A DNA stretch of 31,106 nucleotides from Pseudomonadota bacterium (GCA_021804705.1 JAJZHC010000001.1:1-31106), one strand, 5' to 3'. Shown: positions 13,179 through 23,432, counted from the stretch's first letter. Numbers and translations are program-made. Notes: generated by a model not told the origin, from the sequence alone.

Positions 13179-16100
13179 TTGTTGATTGTGAGCCGGACCC
13201 GCGAACGGATCACTCAGGCTTTTGCCCGGAACAGCACATTAAGTCGGTGGCCGAGGATATTGCCTGATGAAGAGCCTCCGTTGCGCTCTGTGCTGTTTAG
13301 CGCCGATCAGATGGCACAGCACGGCAAGGTTTTCGCGGCGGCACATCAGCTGGCTGCAGGAACAGCCCCAGATTTGTTGCTGACCCGGTTGGCCGAGAAC
13401 GAAAGCGCTCTGACCCGGATATGTAATTTGCTGACAGAGGCGGTTACTGCAAAGCGCCGCATCACGCCAGCGGGGGAATGGCTGCTCGACAATTTCTATC
13501 TCATAGAAGAACAAATTCGTACGGCCAAAAGACATCTTCCCAAGGGTTACAGTTTTGAACTGCCGCGCGTGGCCTCTAGCCCATCGGCAGGGCGTCCGCG
13601 CGTGTATGACATTGCGCTCGAAGTGATCGCGCACGGTGATGGTCGCGTGGATATGGAAAGCCTCAGCCGCTTCGTGACGGCCTACCAGACCGTGGCAGCC
13701 CTCAAGTTGGGCGAACTATGGGCCATCCCCATCATGCTGCGCCTGGCGCTCATAGAAAATCTCCGTCGGGTCGGCACCCGGATTGCCATAGAGTGGTTTG
13801 AACGGGATCTGGCAGATTCTTGGGCAGACAGGATGACGGAGATTGCGGAGAAGGATCCCAAGAGCCTGATTCTGGTGATCTCGGACATGGCACGCTCAAA
13901 CCCGCCCATGGCAAGTCCCTTCGTCGCGGAGCTCGCGCGTCGCTTGCAGGGACGAGGCCCTGCGCTGGCGCTACCGCTGACCTGGATTGATCAGCGCCTT
14001 GCGGAATCCGGATTGACCATCGAGCGACTGGTTCAGTCAGAAAATCAGCATCAGGCTTCCGACCAGGTTTCCATCAGCAACTGCATCGCCAGTCTTCGGG
14101 TTTTGGGTGCGGTGGATTGGCGTGAGTTTGTGGAGACCATGAGTGTCGTCGAGCAGACACTGCTTGAGGATCCCAGTGGAATCTACGGCAGGATGGATTT
14201 TGTCACTCGTGATCGTTATCGCCACGCAACGGAAGGAATCGCAAAGAAAAGCATCCTGACCGAGCAGGAAGTCGCCAGAAAAGCCGTGGAGTTGGCAGGT
14301 GCTGGTATGGATGATCGTGCGCGACATGTAGGTTACTACCTGATCGGCAAGGAATTGCCCAAGCTTGAGCAGCTTGTGGGTTTTCGCCGCTCCATATTTG
14401 GGGCCGTGCTAAAAGCCGCCGGGCGATTGCCGTTGCTCCCGTATCTGGGTGGAATCGTGTTGATTGCAGCGTTGATTTGCATGGGCATGGTCATGCAGGC
14501 GCGTTCAGAAGGTATTTCAGGTATTGCGTTGTTCGGCGTTGCCATCGTCGTATTGATCGCTGCCAGCCAGTTGTCCGTAGCGTTGGTGAATTGGGTGGCC
14601 ACATTGCTGGTGTCGCCCCATGCATTGCCAAGAATGGACTTCTCCGACGGTATTCCAGATACGGCGCGAACACTGGTGGTGGTGCCGACCATGCTGACCA
14701 ATGCACTGGATATCGAAGCGTTGGTTGAGGCGCTGGAAGTCCGGTTTCTGGCAAACCAGGATAAATGCCTGCACTTTGGATTGTTGACAGATTTTTGCGA
14801 TGCACTTCAGGAGTCACTCCCGGAAGATGGCGCGCTGGTCCAGCTGGCGCATGCCAGAATTGACGAATTGAACGAGAAGTATAGGGCTGGCGAGAAGGGG
14901 GCTCAGGGGGATTTCTTCTACCTGTTTCATCGTCCCAGGCGATGGAATCCGCAGGAACGGGTGTGGATGGGTTACGAGCGCAAGCGCGGCAAGTTGTTGG
15001 ATTTGAACGCGTTGCTTCGCAGAAGCGATCAAGATCTTTCCGCGAGTAACTTCTCGTCCATTGTGGGTGATACCGCAATGCTGTCCAGCGTGAAATATGT
15101 CATCACACTCGACACGGATACACAACTGCCACGCGATGCAGCGCGTCAGTTTGTCGGAGCGATGGCGCACCCGCTCAATCGCGCACGCTACGACGAAGAA
15201 AAGAAACGCATCACGGAAGGCTATGGAATCCTGCAACCGCGTGTGGCCATCAGCCTTCCGGGAGCGAGTCGGTCCCGCTACGCAAGGTTGTACGGAGGGG
15301 AGCCTGGCATTGATCCCTATACGCGTGTCGTCTCGGATGTATACCAGGACGTATTTGACGAGGGTTCGTTTGTTGGCAAGGGAGTTTACGATGTTGATGC
15401 CTTCGAGCTGGCGCTCAATGGGCGCCTCCAGGAAAATTGCATCCTCAGCCATGATCTGCTCGAGGGATGTTACGCCCGCTCAGGGCTGTTGAGCGACGTG
15501 TATTTATATGAAGACTACCCGGTTTGCTACAGCGTCGATGTGAGCCGGCGTTATCGGTGGATACGCGGCGATTGGCAGCTGGTGGGATGGTTGCTGTCAC
15601 GCGTCCCGGGTGGCGACACCAACCCGCTTTCGCTACTGTCGCAATGGAAGCTGATTGATAACATGCGGCGCAGCCTCGTGCCAGCGGCGCTGACGTTGAT
15701 GTTTATATTGGGATGGTCGGTCCTCTCGCCGCCAGGGCTATGGATCGGGTTGGCGATCGGCATCATGCTTGTTCCCGCCTTATGCGTTTCTTTCCTGGAT
15801 TTGTTTCGCAAACCGGAGGAGGTATTGCTCAGGCAGCATCTTCTGGCCGTGTTGCGTTCGGCCTCCAGGCGCCTCACACAAGCGGTTTTCGAAATCTCCT
15901 GCCTTCCATTTGAAGCCTATTTCAGTCTGGGAGCCATTACGCAAACGGTATGGCGGATGGTGGTGACCCACAGGCGATTGCTGGAATGGAATCCTTCTGC
16001 AGCTGCCGAGCACGGCCTAACCAGCAAGGGAGGCAACGAACTCGTGGTCAGTTTACGGGCCATGTGGGTTGCTCCTGCGGTCGCCATTGCGTTGACGTTT

Positions 16101-19100
16101 TTCCTGGCGTCATCAAGACCTGCGGTATGGGTCCTGGCCTGGCCAGTATTGTTCTTGTGGTTTTTGTCCCCTGGCATCGCCTGGTGGTTGAGCCGTTTGC
16201 TCAAGCCCCGCAAGGTCACCTTGAAGACCGACCAGAGGTTGTTTCTGCGTGCGCTTTCGCGGCGGACCTGGGGGTTTTTCGAAAGCTTCGTTGGCGCAGA
16301 GGACCATTGGCTACCCCCTGATAATGTGCAGGAGTATCGCGCGGACCCGATTGCGCATCGCACGTCTCCGACCAACATGGGGCTTGCGCTGCTGGCGAAT
16401 CTGTCGGCCTATGATTTTGGGTACATTCCGGCTGGACAGCTCGTGGTGCGTACGGCAGATACTTTGCGCACGATGAATCAGTTGCAACAGTATCGGGGCC
16501 ATTTCTACAACTGGTATGACACGCTGACGTTGCAGCCAATGCTGCCGTTGTACATCTCGACGGTGGACAGCGGCAACCTGACGGGACACTTGCTGACTTT
16601 GCGCGCAGGTCTGCGCGTTCTTGCTGATGAACGGATTTTGGGAATGCAGTTATTTTACGGGCTGGGGGATACATGCAGAATTCTTCTGGATGCTCTGGAT
16701 AGAGACGCTGCGAATTGGGCGTCTGCATTTCTCAGGGATCTTCGGGCTGCAACCGCGGCGGCTCCCGATACGGTTGCAGCATTGCACATGCATCTCCTGC
16801 GCCTTGATGCCGACGCCACCACCCTGGTGAACCGGATTGCGGCTTCCCAGCCAGATGGGGGCGACAAGGCGCCTCAAAGCGAAGCGACATGGTGGGCGCA
16901 GGCGCTTTCCCGGCAAGTTCACGCCGCCCTGGACGAGCTCACGTTTCTAATTCCATGGGCATCACTGCACACAACAGCGGAAGGGATGGAGGCGTTTGCA
17001 TCGCTTGCCCCCATTCCAACATTGCGTGAATTGAAAAGTCTGCACGAGACGCTATCCGGGAGTTTTGAACTGCGCGAAGGGCTCTCCGAATTGCGCAGAC
17101 ATGTGGCAGAGGGGAGCGCCCGAGCCAGAGACAGGATGGTTGTCATCGAGGATCTGGTGGCGCAATCCGGAGCGCTGTCGATCACGCAGTTTGACTTCCT
17201 GTTCGACAAGGGGCGTCATCTGTTGTCCATCGGCTATAACGTGGGTGAGCGCCGAACGGACTTGAGCTATTACGACTTGTTGGCCTCGGAGGCGCGATTG
17301 TCCAGCTTTGTAGCCATAGCGCAGGGGCAATTACCCCAGGAAAACTGGTTTGCCCTGGGGCGCCTGTTGGCCAATGCGGGTGGAGAGCCGGTTCTATTGT
17401 CCTGGAGCGGTTCGATGTTCGAGTATCTGATGCCGTTGCTGGTGATGCCAACGTACGATAACACCTTGCTCGACCAGACCTGCAAAGCGGCTGTGGCGCG
17501 GCAGATCGAATATGGCAAACAGGCCGGGTTACCCTGGGGAATATCGGAATCCGGATACAACACGTTCGATGTCCACCTCAATTACCAGTATCGTGCCTTT
17601 GGCGTGCCAGGTTTGGGGTTGAAGCGCGGGCTGGCCGAAGATATGGTCATTGCGCCCTATGCCTCGGCGCTTGCATTGATGGTGGCACCCGAGGAGGCAT
17701 GCCTGAACCTGCAGCGGCTTTCGGCCGAAGGCTTTATGGGTCGGCTGGGCTTGTTTGAAGCGATTGATTACACACCTGCACGACAGCGTCGCGGGCAGTA
17801 TGGCACCGTGGTTCGATCCTTTATGGCCCATCACCAGGGCATGAGCCTGCTCGCTATAGCCTACCTGTTGCTGGAACGCCCCATGCAGCGTCGCTTTGAG
17901 TCTGAGCGGATGTTTCAGGCGATCATGCCGCTGCTCCAGGAACGCATTCCCAAAGCGACGGCTTTGTTATCGCATGCGGCGCAACTTTCTGGAATACGCT
18001 CCATATCGTTTGCAGCAGAGATGCCGATTCGCACATTCAACACGCCTGACACGCCGGTGCCGGAGGTACAACTGCTGTCCAATGGCCGCTACCACGTGAT
18101 GGTCACCAACGCGGGGAGCGGGTTCAGCCGTTGGAATGGCATTGACGTCTTGCGCTGGCGCGAAGACAGCACTCGCGATAATTGGGGCATGTATTGCTAC
18201 ATTCGTGACATTGCAAGCGGCACCTATTGGTCAACGGCGCATCAGCCGACGCTCAAGCGCCCGGAAAGTTTTGAGGCGATTTTCTCCGAAGGACGCGCAG
18301 AATTTCGCCGCCGCGATTTGGTCGGCACTGACGATGAGGATTTTGAGACGCATACCGAGATTGTCGTTTCGCCCGAGGATGACATCGAGTTGCGTCGTAC
18401 GCGTATCACCAATCGCGCGTGGATGCGCAGGGAAATTGACGTCACAAGCTATGCTGAAGTGGTGATTGCGTCATCGGCTTCGGATGCGCTTCATCCTGCC
18501 TTCAATAACCTTTTCGTTCAGACCGAAATTTTGAAGGAGCGACATGCAATTCTGTGTACGCGCCGGCCCCGCTCCCTCGTCGAGAATGCCCCATGGATGT
18601 TTCACCTGATGACGGTGCACGGCGCCGATATCGGTGAAGTGTCCTACGAAACCGATCGCCTCCGGTTCATCGGTCGTACGCGAAGTACGGCTGACCCATT
18701 GGCCATGAGCAAACTGGGGGAGCTCTCGGGCACCGAGGGCTCGGTGCTGGACCCCATTGTTTCCATTCGATACCGCATCATGCTCGAGCCGGAACAGTCG
18801 GTCACTGTGGATATGGTGACTGGCATTGGCGATACCCGGGACATGGTATTGGGACTAGTGGAGAAATATCAGGACAGATACCTCTCGGATCGCGTCTTCG
18901 ACCTGACCTGGACACATTGCCAGGTTGTGCTGAGGCAGCTCAATGCCACCGAGGCTGACGCGCAACTCTACGCGCGTCTGTCCAGTTCCATTATCTATGC
19001 CAATGCATCCCTGCGCGCGGACGCGTACCTGATGACTAAAAATCGCCGGGGGCAGTCTGGTCTGTGGGGTTATGCCATCTCGGGAGATTTGCCCATCGTG

Positions 19101-21914
19101 TTGTTGCAGATTGAGGACGCCGCCAATATTGATCTCGTGCGCCAACTCGTACAGGCGCATGCGTACTGGCGCCTGAAAGGGCTTGCAGTAGACCTCGTGA
19201 TCTGGAACGAGGACCATGCAGGTTACCGGCAACAGTTGCATGAACAGATCATGGGGTTGATTGCCTCGGGTCTTGAAGCGAGCGTGATCGATCGGCCCGG
19301 TGGCATCTTTGTGCGGTCAGCAGAACAGATCTCTAGCGAAGATCGCATCCTGCTGCAGTCAGTTGCACGCGTGGTCATCTCGGATGGGCGGGGAACGCTG
19401 GAGGAGCAGCTTGATCGCCGCGTCCTGGTGGAATCGCGTACGCCGCAGTTGATCCAGAGCAAAACTCCCAGGCCAGAGTTGCCTGCACGCGCGTTGGCGC
19501 GTTCGGACCTGGTTCTGTTCAATGGACTGGGTGGGTTTACCACGGACGGTCGGGAATATGTCATGGTGTTGCATCCTGGCGAAGTGACGCCGGCTCCGTG
19601 GGTCAACATTCTGGCCAATCCCTACTTTGGTTCCGTCATTTCAGAAAGCGGCAATGCATATACATGGTGCGAGAACGCGCATGAGTTTCGCCTGACACCG
19701 TGGCGCAATGATCCTGTCAGCGACCCTGGTGGAGAGGCGTTCTATCTACGCGATGAAGAGACTGGATATGTCTGGTCACCCATGCCGTTGCCGGCACGCG
19801 CACCAGTGCCCTACGTGGTTCGCCACGGATTGGGCTATAGTGTTTTCGAAATCAGGGTGGGAGGCATTTTCTCGGAATTATGGGTTTATGTGGCAATGGA
19901 TGCCCCTGTCAGGTTTTCCGTATTGAAGGTCAGGAATGAGTCCGGACGATCGCGCAAACTTTCCGCTACGAGCTATGTGGAGTGGGTGCTGGGAGATCTT
20001 CCCGAGAAAACGTCCATGCATGTGACCACCGAGATCAGCGTGCAAAGTGGCGCGCTCTTTGCCCGCAATCCGTATAACACGGAGTTTTCTGACCGTGTGG
20101 CCTTTCTTGATGTGGATGACACGGCACGCAGCCTGACCGGAGACCGTACGGAATTCATCGGGCGCAATGGTTCGTTAAAAAGCCCGGCGGCGATGGGGCG
20201 CTCGCACTTGTCAGGGAAGGTGGGGCCCGCCCTGGACCCCTGCGGTGCAATGCAGGTGAACTTTGACCTGTCGGAAGGGCAGCAGCGCGACATCGTGTTC
20301 CGGCTGGGAGTCGGTCGCAATGTCGTTGATGCTAGTCAGATCGTACAACGATTTCGTGGAGACCTGGCGGCGCGTGGCGCGCTTGAAGCGGTGTGGCAGT
20401 ACTGGAACCATACATTGGGCGCGGTACAGGTGGAAACCCCTGATCCATCGCTCAATATCCTGACCAACGGATGGCTGGTGTACCAGACCCTGGCGTGTCG
20501 TCTCTGGGCACGAAGCGGCTACTATCAGTCGGGTGGGGCATTCGGTTTTCGCGACCAATTGCAGGATGTCATGGCGCTCGTCCACGCACAGCCCAGACTG
20601 GTGCGCCAACATGTGCTTCTGTGCGCAAGCCGCCAGTTCGTTGAAGGGGACGTACAGCATTGGTGGCATCCCCCAATGGGTCGTGGTGTACGCACGCGTT
20701 GTTCGGATGATTATCTCTGGTTACCCCTGGCAGTGTGCCGTTATGTGACGAGCACTGCGGATACGGGTGTTCTGGATGAGATTGTGCCCTTTCTGGAGGG
20801 GCGAGCCATCGCAGCAGAAGAAGATTCCTACTATGACATGCCCACCCTGTCAGTGGACGCAGCAAGCCTGTACCAGCACTGTGTCCGGGCTATCCAGCAT
20901 GGAATGCAATGGGGCCCGCACGGGCTTCCCTTGATCGGGTCTGGCGACTGGAATGACGGCATGAATCTGGTGGGAATACACGGCAAGGGCGAGAGCATCT
21001 GGCTGGGTTTTTTCCTGTGCGAAGTGTTGCGGCAGTTTGAGATGGTGGCCCGCACGCACGGAGACCCGGCCTTCGCCGATTTTTGCGAGGTGAAGCGGGT
21101 TCAGTTAAACCAGAACATCGAAAATCACGGCTGGGATGGCGGGTGGTATCTGCGCGCGTACTTTGATGATGGCTCTCCCCTGGGCTCTGCCGGAAACGAG
21201 GAATGCCAGATTGATTCGCTCCCCCAAAGCTGGGCCGTGCTATCAGGCGCAGGGGATGCAATCCGCTCGCGCAAGGCCATGAAAGCGGTTGATGACCGGC
21301 TGGTACGACGCAGTAGTGCCATCATCCAGGTACTCGACCCGCCCTTCGATAAATCCAGCCTGAATCCAGGATACATTCGTGGTTATGTCCCGGGGGTCAG
21401 GGAAAATGGTGGGCAATACACCCACGGAGCCGTCTGGGCGGCGATGGCGTTTGCAGAACTGGGAGAGATCGGGCGGGCGTGGGAGTTGCTGGCCATGATC
21501 AACCCGATCAATCATGCGATGACTGCAGAAAAAATAGCCCTCTATAAAGTGGAACCCTACGTCATTGCAGCGGATGTTTATGGCAACGCACCGCATACCG
21601 GGCGCGGGGGCTGGAGTTGGTACACTGGTTCAGCCGGCTGGATGTACCGGCTGGTGACGGAATCGCTGCTGGGTCTTAAGATTGAGGGCAATCAGTTGCG
21701 TCTTGTGCCCTGCATGCCTGCGCACTGGCAGACCTACAAGATACACTACCGGTTTCATGAAACGGTCTATCACATCGTCGTCTCGAAAGGATCCGATGGC
21801 AATGGCGACCCGGGCACAGCGTCGAAGCTGATGCTCGACGGCACCGTGCAATCCGGACGCGTCATTTCCATGGTGAACGATTTTTGCGAGCACCGGGTGG
21901 ACGCGACAGTGTAA
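13179..21914 (+). CDS. ndvB: Cyclic beta-1,2-glucan synthase (NdvB/ChvB type)
   Basis: This inner-membrane protein of about 2,911 residues builds periplasmic cyclic beta-1,2-glucan from UDP-glucose. Its size is close to Brucella Cgs and Agrobacterium ChvB. In order it has an N-terminal helical region (to about 14400), two membrane helices (14430-14610), a GT84 glycosyltransferase with a DTDTQLP motif near 15110 and a QLVGWLL end near 15590, and more membrane helices (15680-16190). A glycoamylase-like/GH189 domain, which performs cyclisation in this family, runs about 16250-17960. Two beta-sandwiches and a GH94 phosphorylase-type module (about 18060-21700) follow, with GAFGFRDQLQD near 20540 and GDWNDGMN near 20945. 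The frame is open from TTG 13077, but TTG 13179 has GAGGA seven bases before it and spares site F. It stands alone, divergent from the regulator. Confidence 0.92.
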   Translation: MLIVSRTRERITQAFARNSTLSRWPRILPDEEPPLRSVLFSADQMAQHGKVFAAAHQLAAGTAPDLLLTRLAENESALTRICNLLTEAVTAKRRITPAGEWLLDNFYLIEEQIRTAKRHLPKGYSFELPRVASSPSAGRPRVYDIALEVIAHGDGRVDMESLSRFVTAYQTVAALKLGELWAIPIMLRLALIENLRRVGTRIAIEWFERDLADSWADRMTEIAEKDPKSLILVISDMARSNPPMASPFVAELARRLQGRGPALALPLTWIDQRLAESGLTIERLVQSENQHQASDQVSISNCIASLRVLGAVDWREFVETMSVVEQTLLEDPSGIYGRMDFVTRDRYRHATEGIAKKSILTEQEVARKAVELAGAGMDDRARHVGYYLIGKELPKLEQLVGFRRSIFGAVLKAAGRLPLLPYLGGIVLIAALICMGMVMQARSEGISGIALFGVAIVVLIAASQLSVALVNWVATLLVSPHALPRMDFSDGIPDTARTLVVVPTMLTNALDIEALVEALEVRFLANQDKCLHFGLLTDFCDALQESLPEDGALVQLAHARIDELNEKYRAGEKGAQGDFFYLFHRPRRWNPQERVWMGYERKRGKLLDLNALLRRSDQDLSASNFSSIVGDTAMLSSVKYVITLDTDTQLPRDAARQFVGAMAHPLNRARYDEEKKRITEGYGILQPRVAISLPGASRSRYARLYGGEPGIDPYTRVVSDVYQDVFDEGSFVGKGVYDVDAFELALNGRLQENCILSHDLLEGCYARSGLLSDVYLYEDYPVCYSVDVSRRYRWIRGDWQLVGWLLSRVPGGDTNPLSLLSQWKLIDNMRRSLVPAALTLMFILGWSVLSPPGLWIGLAIGIMLVPALCVSFLDLFRKPEEVLLRQHLLAVLRSASRRLTQAVFEISCLPFEAYFSLGAITQTVWRMVVTHRRLLEWNPSAAAEHGLTSKGGNELVVSLRAMWVAPAVAIALTFFLASSRPAVWVLAWPVLFLWFLSPGIAWWLSRLLKPRKVTLKTDQRLFLRALSRRTWGFFESFVGAEDHWLPPDNVQEYRADPIAHRTSPTNMGLALLANLSAYDFGYIPAGQLVVRTADTLRTMNQLQQYRGHFYNWYDTLTLQPMLPLYISTVDSGNLTGHLLTLRAGLRVLADERILGMQLFYGLGDTCRILLDALDRDAANWASAFLRDLRAATAAAPDTVAALHMHLLRLDADATTLVNRIAASQPDGGDKAPQSEATWWAQALSRQVHAALDELTFLIPWASLHTTAEGMEAFASLAPIPTLRELKSLHETLSGSFELREGLSELRRHVAEGSARARDRMVVIEDLVAQSGALSITQFDFLFDKGRHLLSIGYNVGERRTDLSYYDLLASEARLSSFVAIAQGQLPQENWFALGRLLANAGGEPVLLSWSGSMFEYLMPLLVMPTYDNTLLDQTCKAAVARQIEYGKQAGLPWGISESGYNTFDVHLNYQYRAFGVPGLGLKRGLAEDMVIAPYASALALMVAPEEACLNLQRLSAEGFMGRLGLFEAIDYTPARQRRGQYGTVVRSFMAHHQGMSLLAIAYLLLERPMQRRFESERMFQAIMPLLQERIPKATALLSHAAQLSGIRSISFAAEMPIRTFNTPDTPVPEVQLLSNGRYHVMVTNAGSGFSRWNGIDVLRWREDSTRDNWGMYCYIRDIASGTYWSTAHQPTLKRPESFEAIFSEGRAEFRRRDLVGTDDEDFETHTEIVVSPEDDIELRRTRITNRAWMRREIDVTSYAEVVIASSASDALHPAFNNLFVQTEILKERHAILCTRRPRSLVENAPWMFHLMTVHGADIGEVSYETDRLRFIGRTRSTADPLAMSKLGELSGTEGSVLDPIVSIRYRIMLEPEQSVTVDMVTGIGDTRDMVLGLVEKYQDRYLSDRVFDLTWTHCQVVLRQLNATEADAQLYARLSSSIIYANASLRADAYLMTKNRRGQSGLWGYAISGDLPIVLLQIEDAANIDLVRQLVQAHAYWRLKGLAVDLVIWNEDHAGYRQQLHEQIMGLIASGLEASVIDRPGGIFVRSAEQISSEDRILLQSVARVVISDGRGTLEEQLDRRVLVESRTPQLIQSKTPRPELPARALARSDLVLFNGLGGFTTDGREYVMVLHPGEVTPAPWVNILANPYFGSVISESGNAYTWCENAHEFRLTPWRNDPVSDPGGEAFYLRDEETGYVWSPMPLPARAPVPYVVRHGLGYSVFEIRVGGIFSELWVYVAMDAPVRFSVLKVRNESGRSRKLSATSYVEWVLGDLPEKTSMHVTTEISVQSGALFARNPYNTEFSDRVAFLDVDDTARSLTGDRTEFIGRNGSLKSPAAMGRSHLSGKVGPALDPCGAMQVNFDLSEGQQRDIVFRLGVGRNVVDASQIVQRFRGDLAARGALEAVWQYWNHTLGAVQVETPDPSLNILTNGWLVYQTLACRLWARSGYYQSGGAFGFRDQLQDVMALVHAQPRLVRQHVLLCASRQFVEGDVQHWWHPPMGRGVRTRCSDDYLWLPLAVCRYVTSTADTGVLDEIVPFLEGRAIAAEEDSYYDMPTLSVDAASLYQHCVRAIQHGMQWGPHGLPLIGSGDWNDGMNLVGIHGKGESIWLGFFLCEVLRQFEMVARTHGDPAFADFCEVKRVQLNQNIENHGWDGGWYLRAYFDDGSPLGSAGNEECQIDSLPQSWAVLSGAGDAIRSRKAMKAVDDRLVRRSSAIIQVLDPPFDKSSLNPGYIRGYVPGVRENGGQYTHGAVWAAMAFAELGEIGRAWELLAMINPINHAMTAEKIALYKVEPYVIAADVYGNAPHTGRGGWSWYTGSAGWMYRLVTESLLGLKIEGNQLRLVPCMPAHWQTYKIHYRFHETVYHIVVSKGSDGNGDPGTASKLMLDGTVQSGRVISMVNDFCEHRVDATV

Positions 21915-21931
21915 GTCAAAGAGAGGTCGCC

Positions 21932-21960
21932 AAAAAACAGGGCCAGCTTGCGCTGGCCCT
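21932..21960 (-). terminator. Intrinsic terminator of the minus-strand gene at 21967
   Basis: AGGGCCAGC and GCTGGCCCT pair perfectly (nine bp) around a four-base loop that reads GCAA on the minus strand (a GNRA tetraloop). One G and then six T follow on that strand. It starts seven bases past the stop at 21967. On the plus strand no T-run follows, so it is a weaker stop for the glucan synthase transcript. Confidence 0.88.
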
Positions 21961-21966
21961 GAGAGT

Positions 21967-22335
21967 TCAGTTCATACGGGTTTGCGTTTTGTCCTGATGA
22001 CTCTGGAATTGCAGCAGTTGGGCGCGCACGTTCTGCTGCGCCTTCATGAAAGCGGCATGATGGGCTTCCAGCCTGGCCTGGGTGGTCTTGGCCGCGCGGG
22101 TGTTGCCGGCAGCAAGCTCAAGGTTGAGCTGGGCATGTGCAGCACGGATCAGCGTGGCTTGTTGGGCCACTTCATCCACACTGGCGCGCAGGGTGCTGGC
22201 GAGGCTCGCTTGCAGGGCCTTCTGCTGGGTCACGGAAGCAGGCACTTCCAGAGCGACAGCAAAAAGGGGGGATAATGAAGCCGCCAAGAGCAGGGCGGTG
22301 CGCTTGAGACGCAGAGCTTGTGTAGTCAGTTTCAT
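21967..22335 (-). CDS. Exported helical protein of unknown function
   Basis: The 122-residue product has a signal peptide (RLKRTALLLAASLSPLFAVALE, cleavage near residue 30) and a mature part made of Ala/Gln/Leu-rich helices (SLASTLRASVDEVAQQATLIRAAHAQLNLELAAG, then KTTQARLEAHHAAFMKAQQNVRAQLLQFQSHQ), likely a coiled coil in the periplasm. I do not recognise the family; the overall look is like Spy/CpxP-type helical periplasmic proteins but without LTXXQ motifs. ATG 22335 is chosen for AGGAGA upstream and the proper signal sequence; the open frame runs further. It has its own terminator and is divergent from the DUF6502 gene. Confidence 0.7.
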   Translation of the reverse strand: MKLTTQALRLKRTALLLAASLSPLFAVALEVPASVTQQKALQASLASTLRASVDEVAQQATLIRAAHAQLNLELAAGNTRAAKTTQARLEAHHAAFMKAQQNVRAQLLQFQSHQDKTQTRMN

Positions 22336-22521
22336 TGTGAATTCTCCTTTAAAAGTGGTGTCGTACTCGTTGATGCAAAGATTCGGTGCTACAAGGTTTG
22401 ATTTTATGTGCTTGGCCAACACGCCAGGGTTAATCGGTTATACTTATCAAATCAATTAGTTGGAGGTTGCTTTGTCGGGTCAGATGCGCTCCCCCATACC
22501 CGACTTCAGGGCCGATTATAC

Positions 22522-22550
22522 TTGACTTATGGGAAAAAATCCCATATTAT
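22522..22550 (+). promoter_or_regulatory. Sigma-70-type promoter with an internal palindrome (DUF6502 gene)
   Basis: TTGACT (22522-22527) and TATTAT (22545-22550) are separated by exactly 17 bases. A perfect 6+6 inverted repeat, ATGGGA-AAAAA-TCCCAT (22529-22545), fills the spacer, a position typical of repressor operators. The predicted transcription start is at about 22556-22558, at the ATG of the DUF6502 gene itself. Confidence 0.7.
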
Positions 22551-22556
22551 TCACGC

Positions 22557-23432
22557 ATGGATGAAAAAAAATCACGACTGGACCCGGATCAGGTGCTGCA
22601 GCAAGCTCTTGTGGTCATGCAGCCTCTGGTGTTGTGGCTGCTGCGCTCGGGTGTGCGCCATCCAGAGTTTTCAGTGGCCATCAAGCAAACTTTTCTAGAG
22701 CAGGCGGCCAGCGAACTGGAACGCCTGAACGCCAAACAGACGGATTCCGCCATCAGCATGCTCTCCGGCCTGCACCGTAAGGATGTCAAGGCCATGGTGA
22801 CGGCTCTGGCCCAGGCGTCTAAGAAGACATCCAGGATCACCCGCGACGCGCTGGGACGTCCCACCGTGCCCTCGCAGGTCATGACCCGCTGGCTCGCCAG
22901 CGGCTGGCCGGACGAGTTGCCCATGTCGGGTTCCACCAAATCCTTTGAAATCCTCTCGCGCCAGGTTTCCAGCGACGTGCATCCGCGCGCGGTACTCAAT
23001 GAGCTGGTTCGCTTGGGGATGGCTGAACAGGAAGGGGATACGGTCCGCCTGTGCCGCAACGCCTTTGTCCCCGACCAGCAGATGGCAGAAGCAGGAAACC
23101 TTCTCGCGGGCAGCACAGCAGACCATCTCGCCGCAGGCGTGCATAACCTCTCGGGCCCTGGCGACAGGAAGTTTCTCGAGCAAAGCATGTTTGCCGACGG
23201 ACTTTCCACCGATTCGGTGCAGCAGCTGGAACAGCTTGCGGGCGCCCTGTGGATGCAGGTACTCAATGCCATGGTGCGCGCTGCGCTGCCCCTGAGCGAA
23301 AAGGACGAGCCGGCAGGGGGAGACCAGCGCATCCGCGTGGGCATGTTCTGTTATGCAGAACCCGCCGCGCCCCGCTTACCCCAGGTCCACAAGAAGAAGC
23401 CGCGCAAGCCGCGTGGCGCTTCGGGTCAATGA
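22557..23432 (+). CDS. DUF6502 family protein
   Basis: The 291-residue protein is soluble, without signal or membrane segments. It has an N-terminal helical region (LDPDQVLQQALVVMQPLVLWLLRSGVRHPEFSVAIKQTFLEQA) that resembles a winged helix, a middle block (SRITRDALGRPTVPSQVMTRW ... HPRAVLNELVRLGMAE) also winged-helix-like, and a basic tail (HKKKPRKPRG). This is the DUF6502 pattern; the function is unknown, and DNA binding is my inference. The ATG at 22557 has no Shine-Dalgarno sequence, and the promoter just upstream predicts a leaderless mRNA. The DUF5666 lipoprotein gene starts 31 bases downstream; the two families often occur as neighbours, so they are probably one transcript. Confidence 0.82.
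   Translation: MDEKKSRLDPDQVLQQALVVMQPLVLWLLRSGVRHPEFSVAIKQTFLEQAASELERLNAKQTDSAISMLSGLHRKDVKAMVTALAQASKKTSRITRDALGRPTVPSQVMTRWLASGWPDELPMSGSTKSFEILSRQVSSDVHPRAVLNELVRLGMAEQEGDTVRLCRNAFVPDQQMAEAGNLLAGSTADHLAAGVHNLSGPGDRKFLEQSMFADGLSTDSVQQLEQLAGALWMQVLNAMVRAALPLSEKDEPAGGDQRIRVGMFCYAEPAAPRLPQVHKKKPRKPRGASGQ

Noticed and set aside
14491..15078. A 195-codon minus-strand frame inside the glucan synthase
   Set aside because: The plus-strand frame carries conserved GT84 and membrane segments here; the antisense frame has random-looking Pro/Arg/Ser composition.
22406..22422. Near-palindrome around TTGGCCAA between the divergent genes at 22335 and 22557
   Set aside because: It is 13 of 15 symmetric but occurs only once in the window and does not align with a recognisable promoter element, so I could not support it as an operator.
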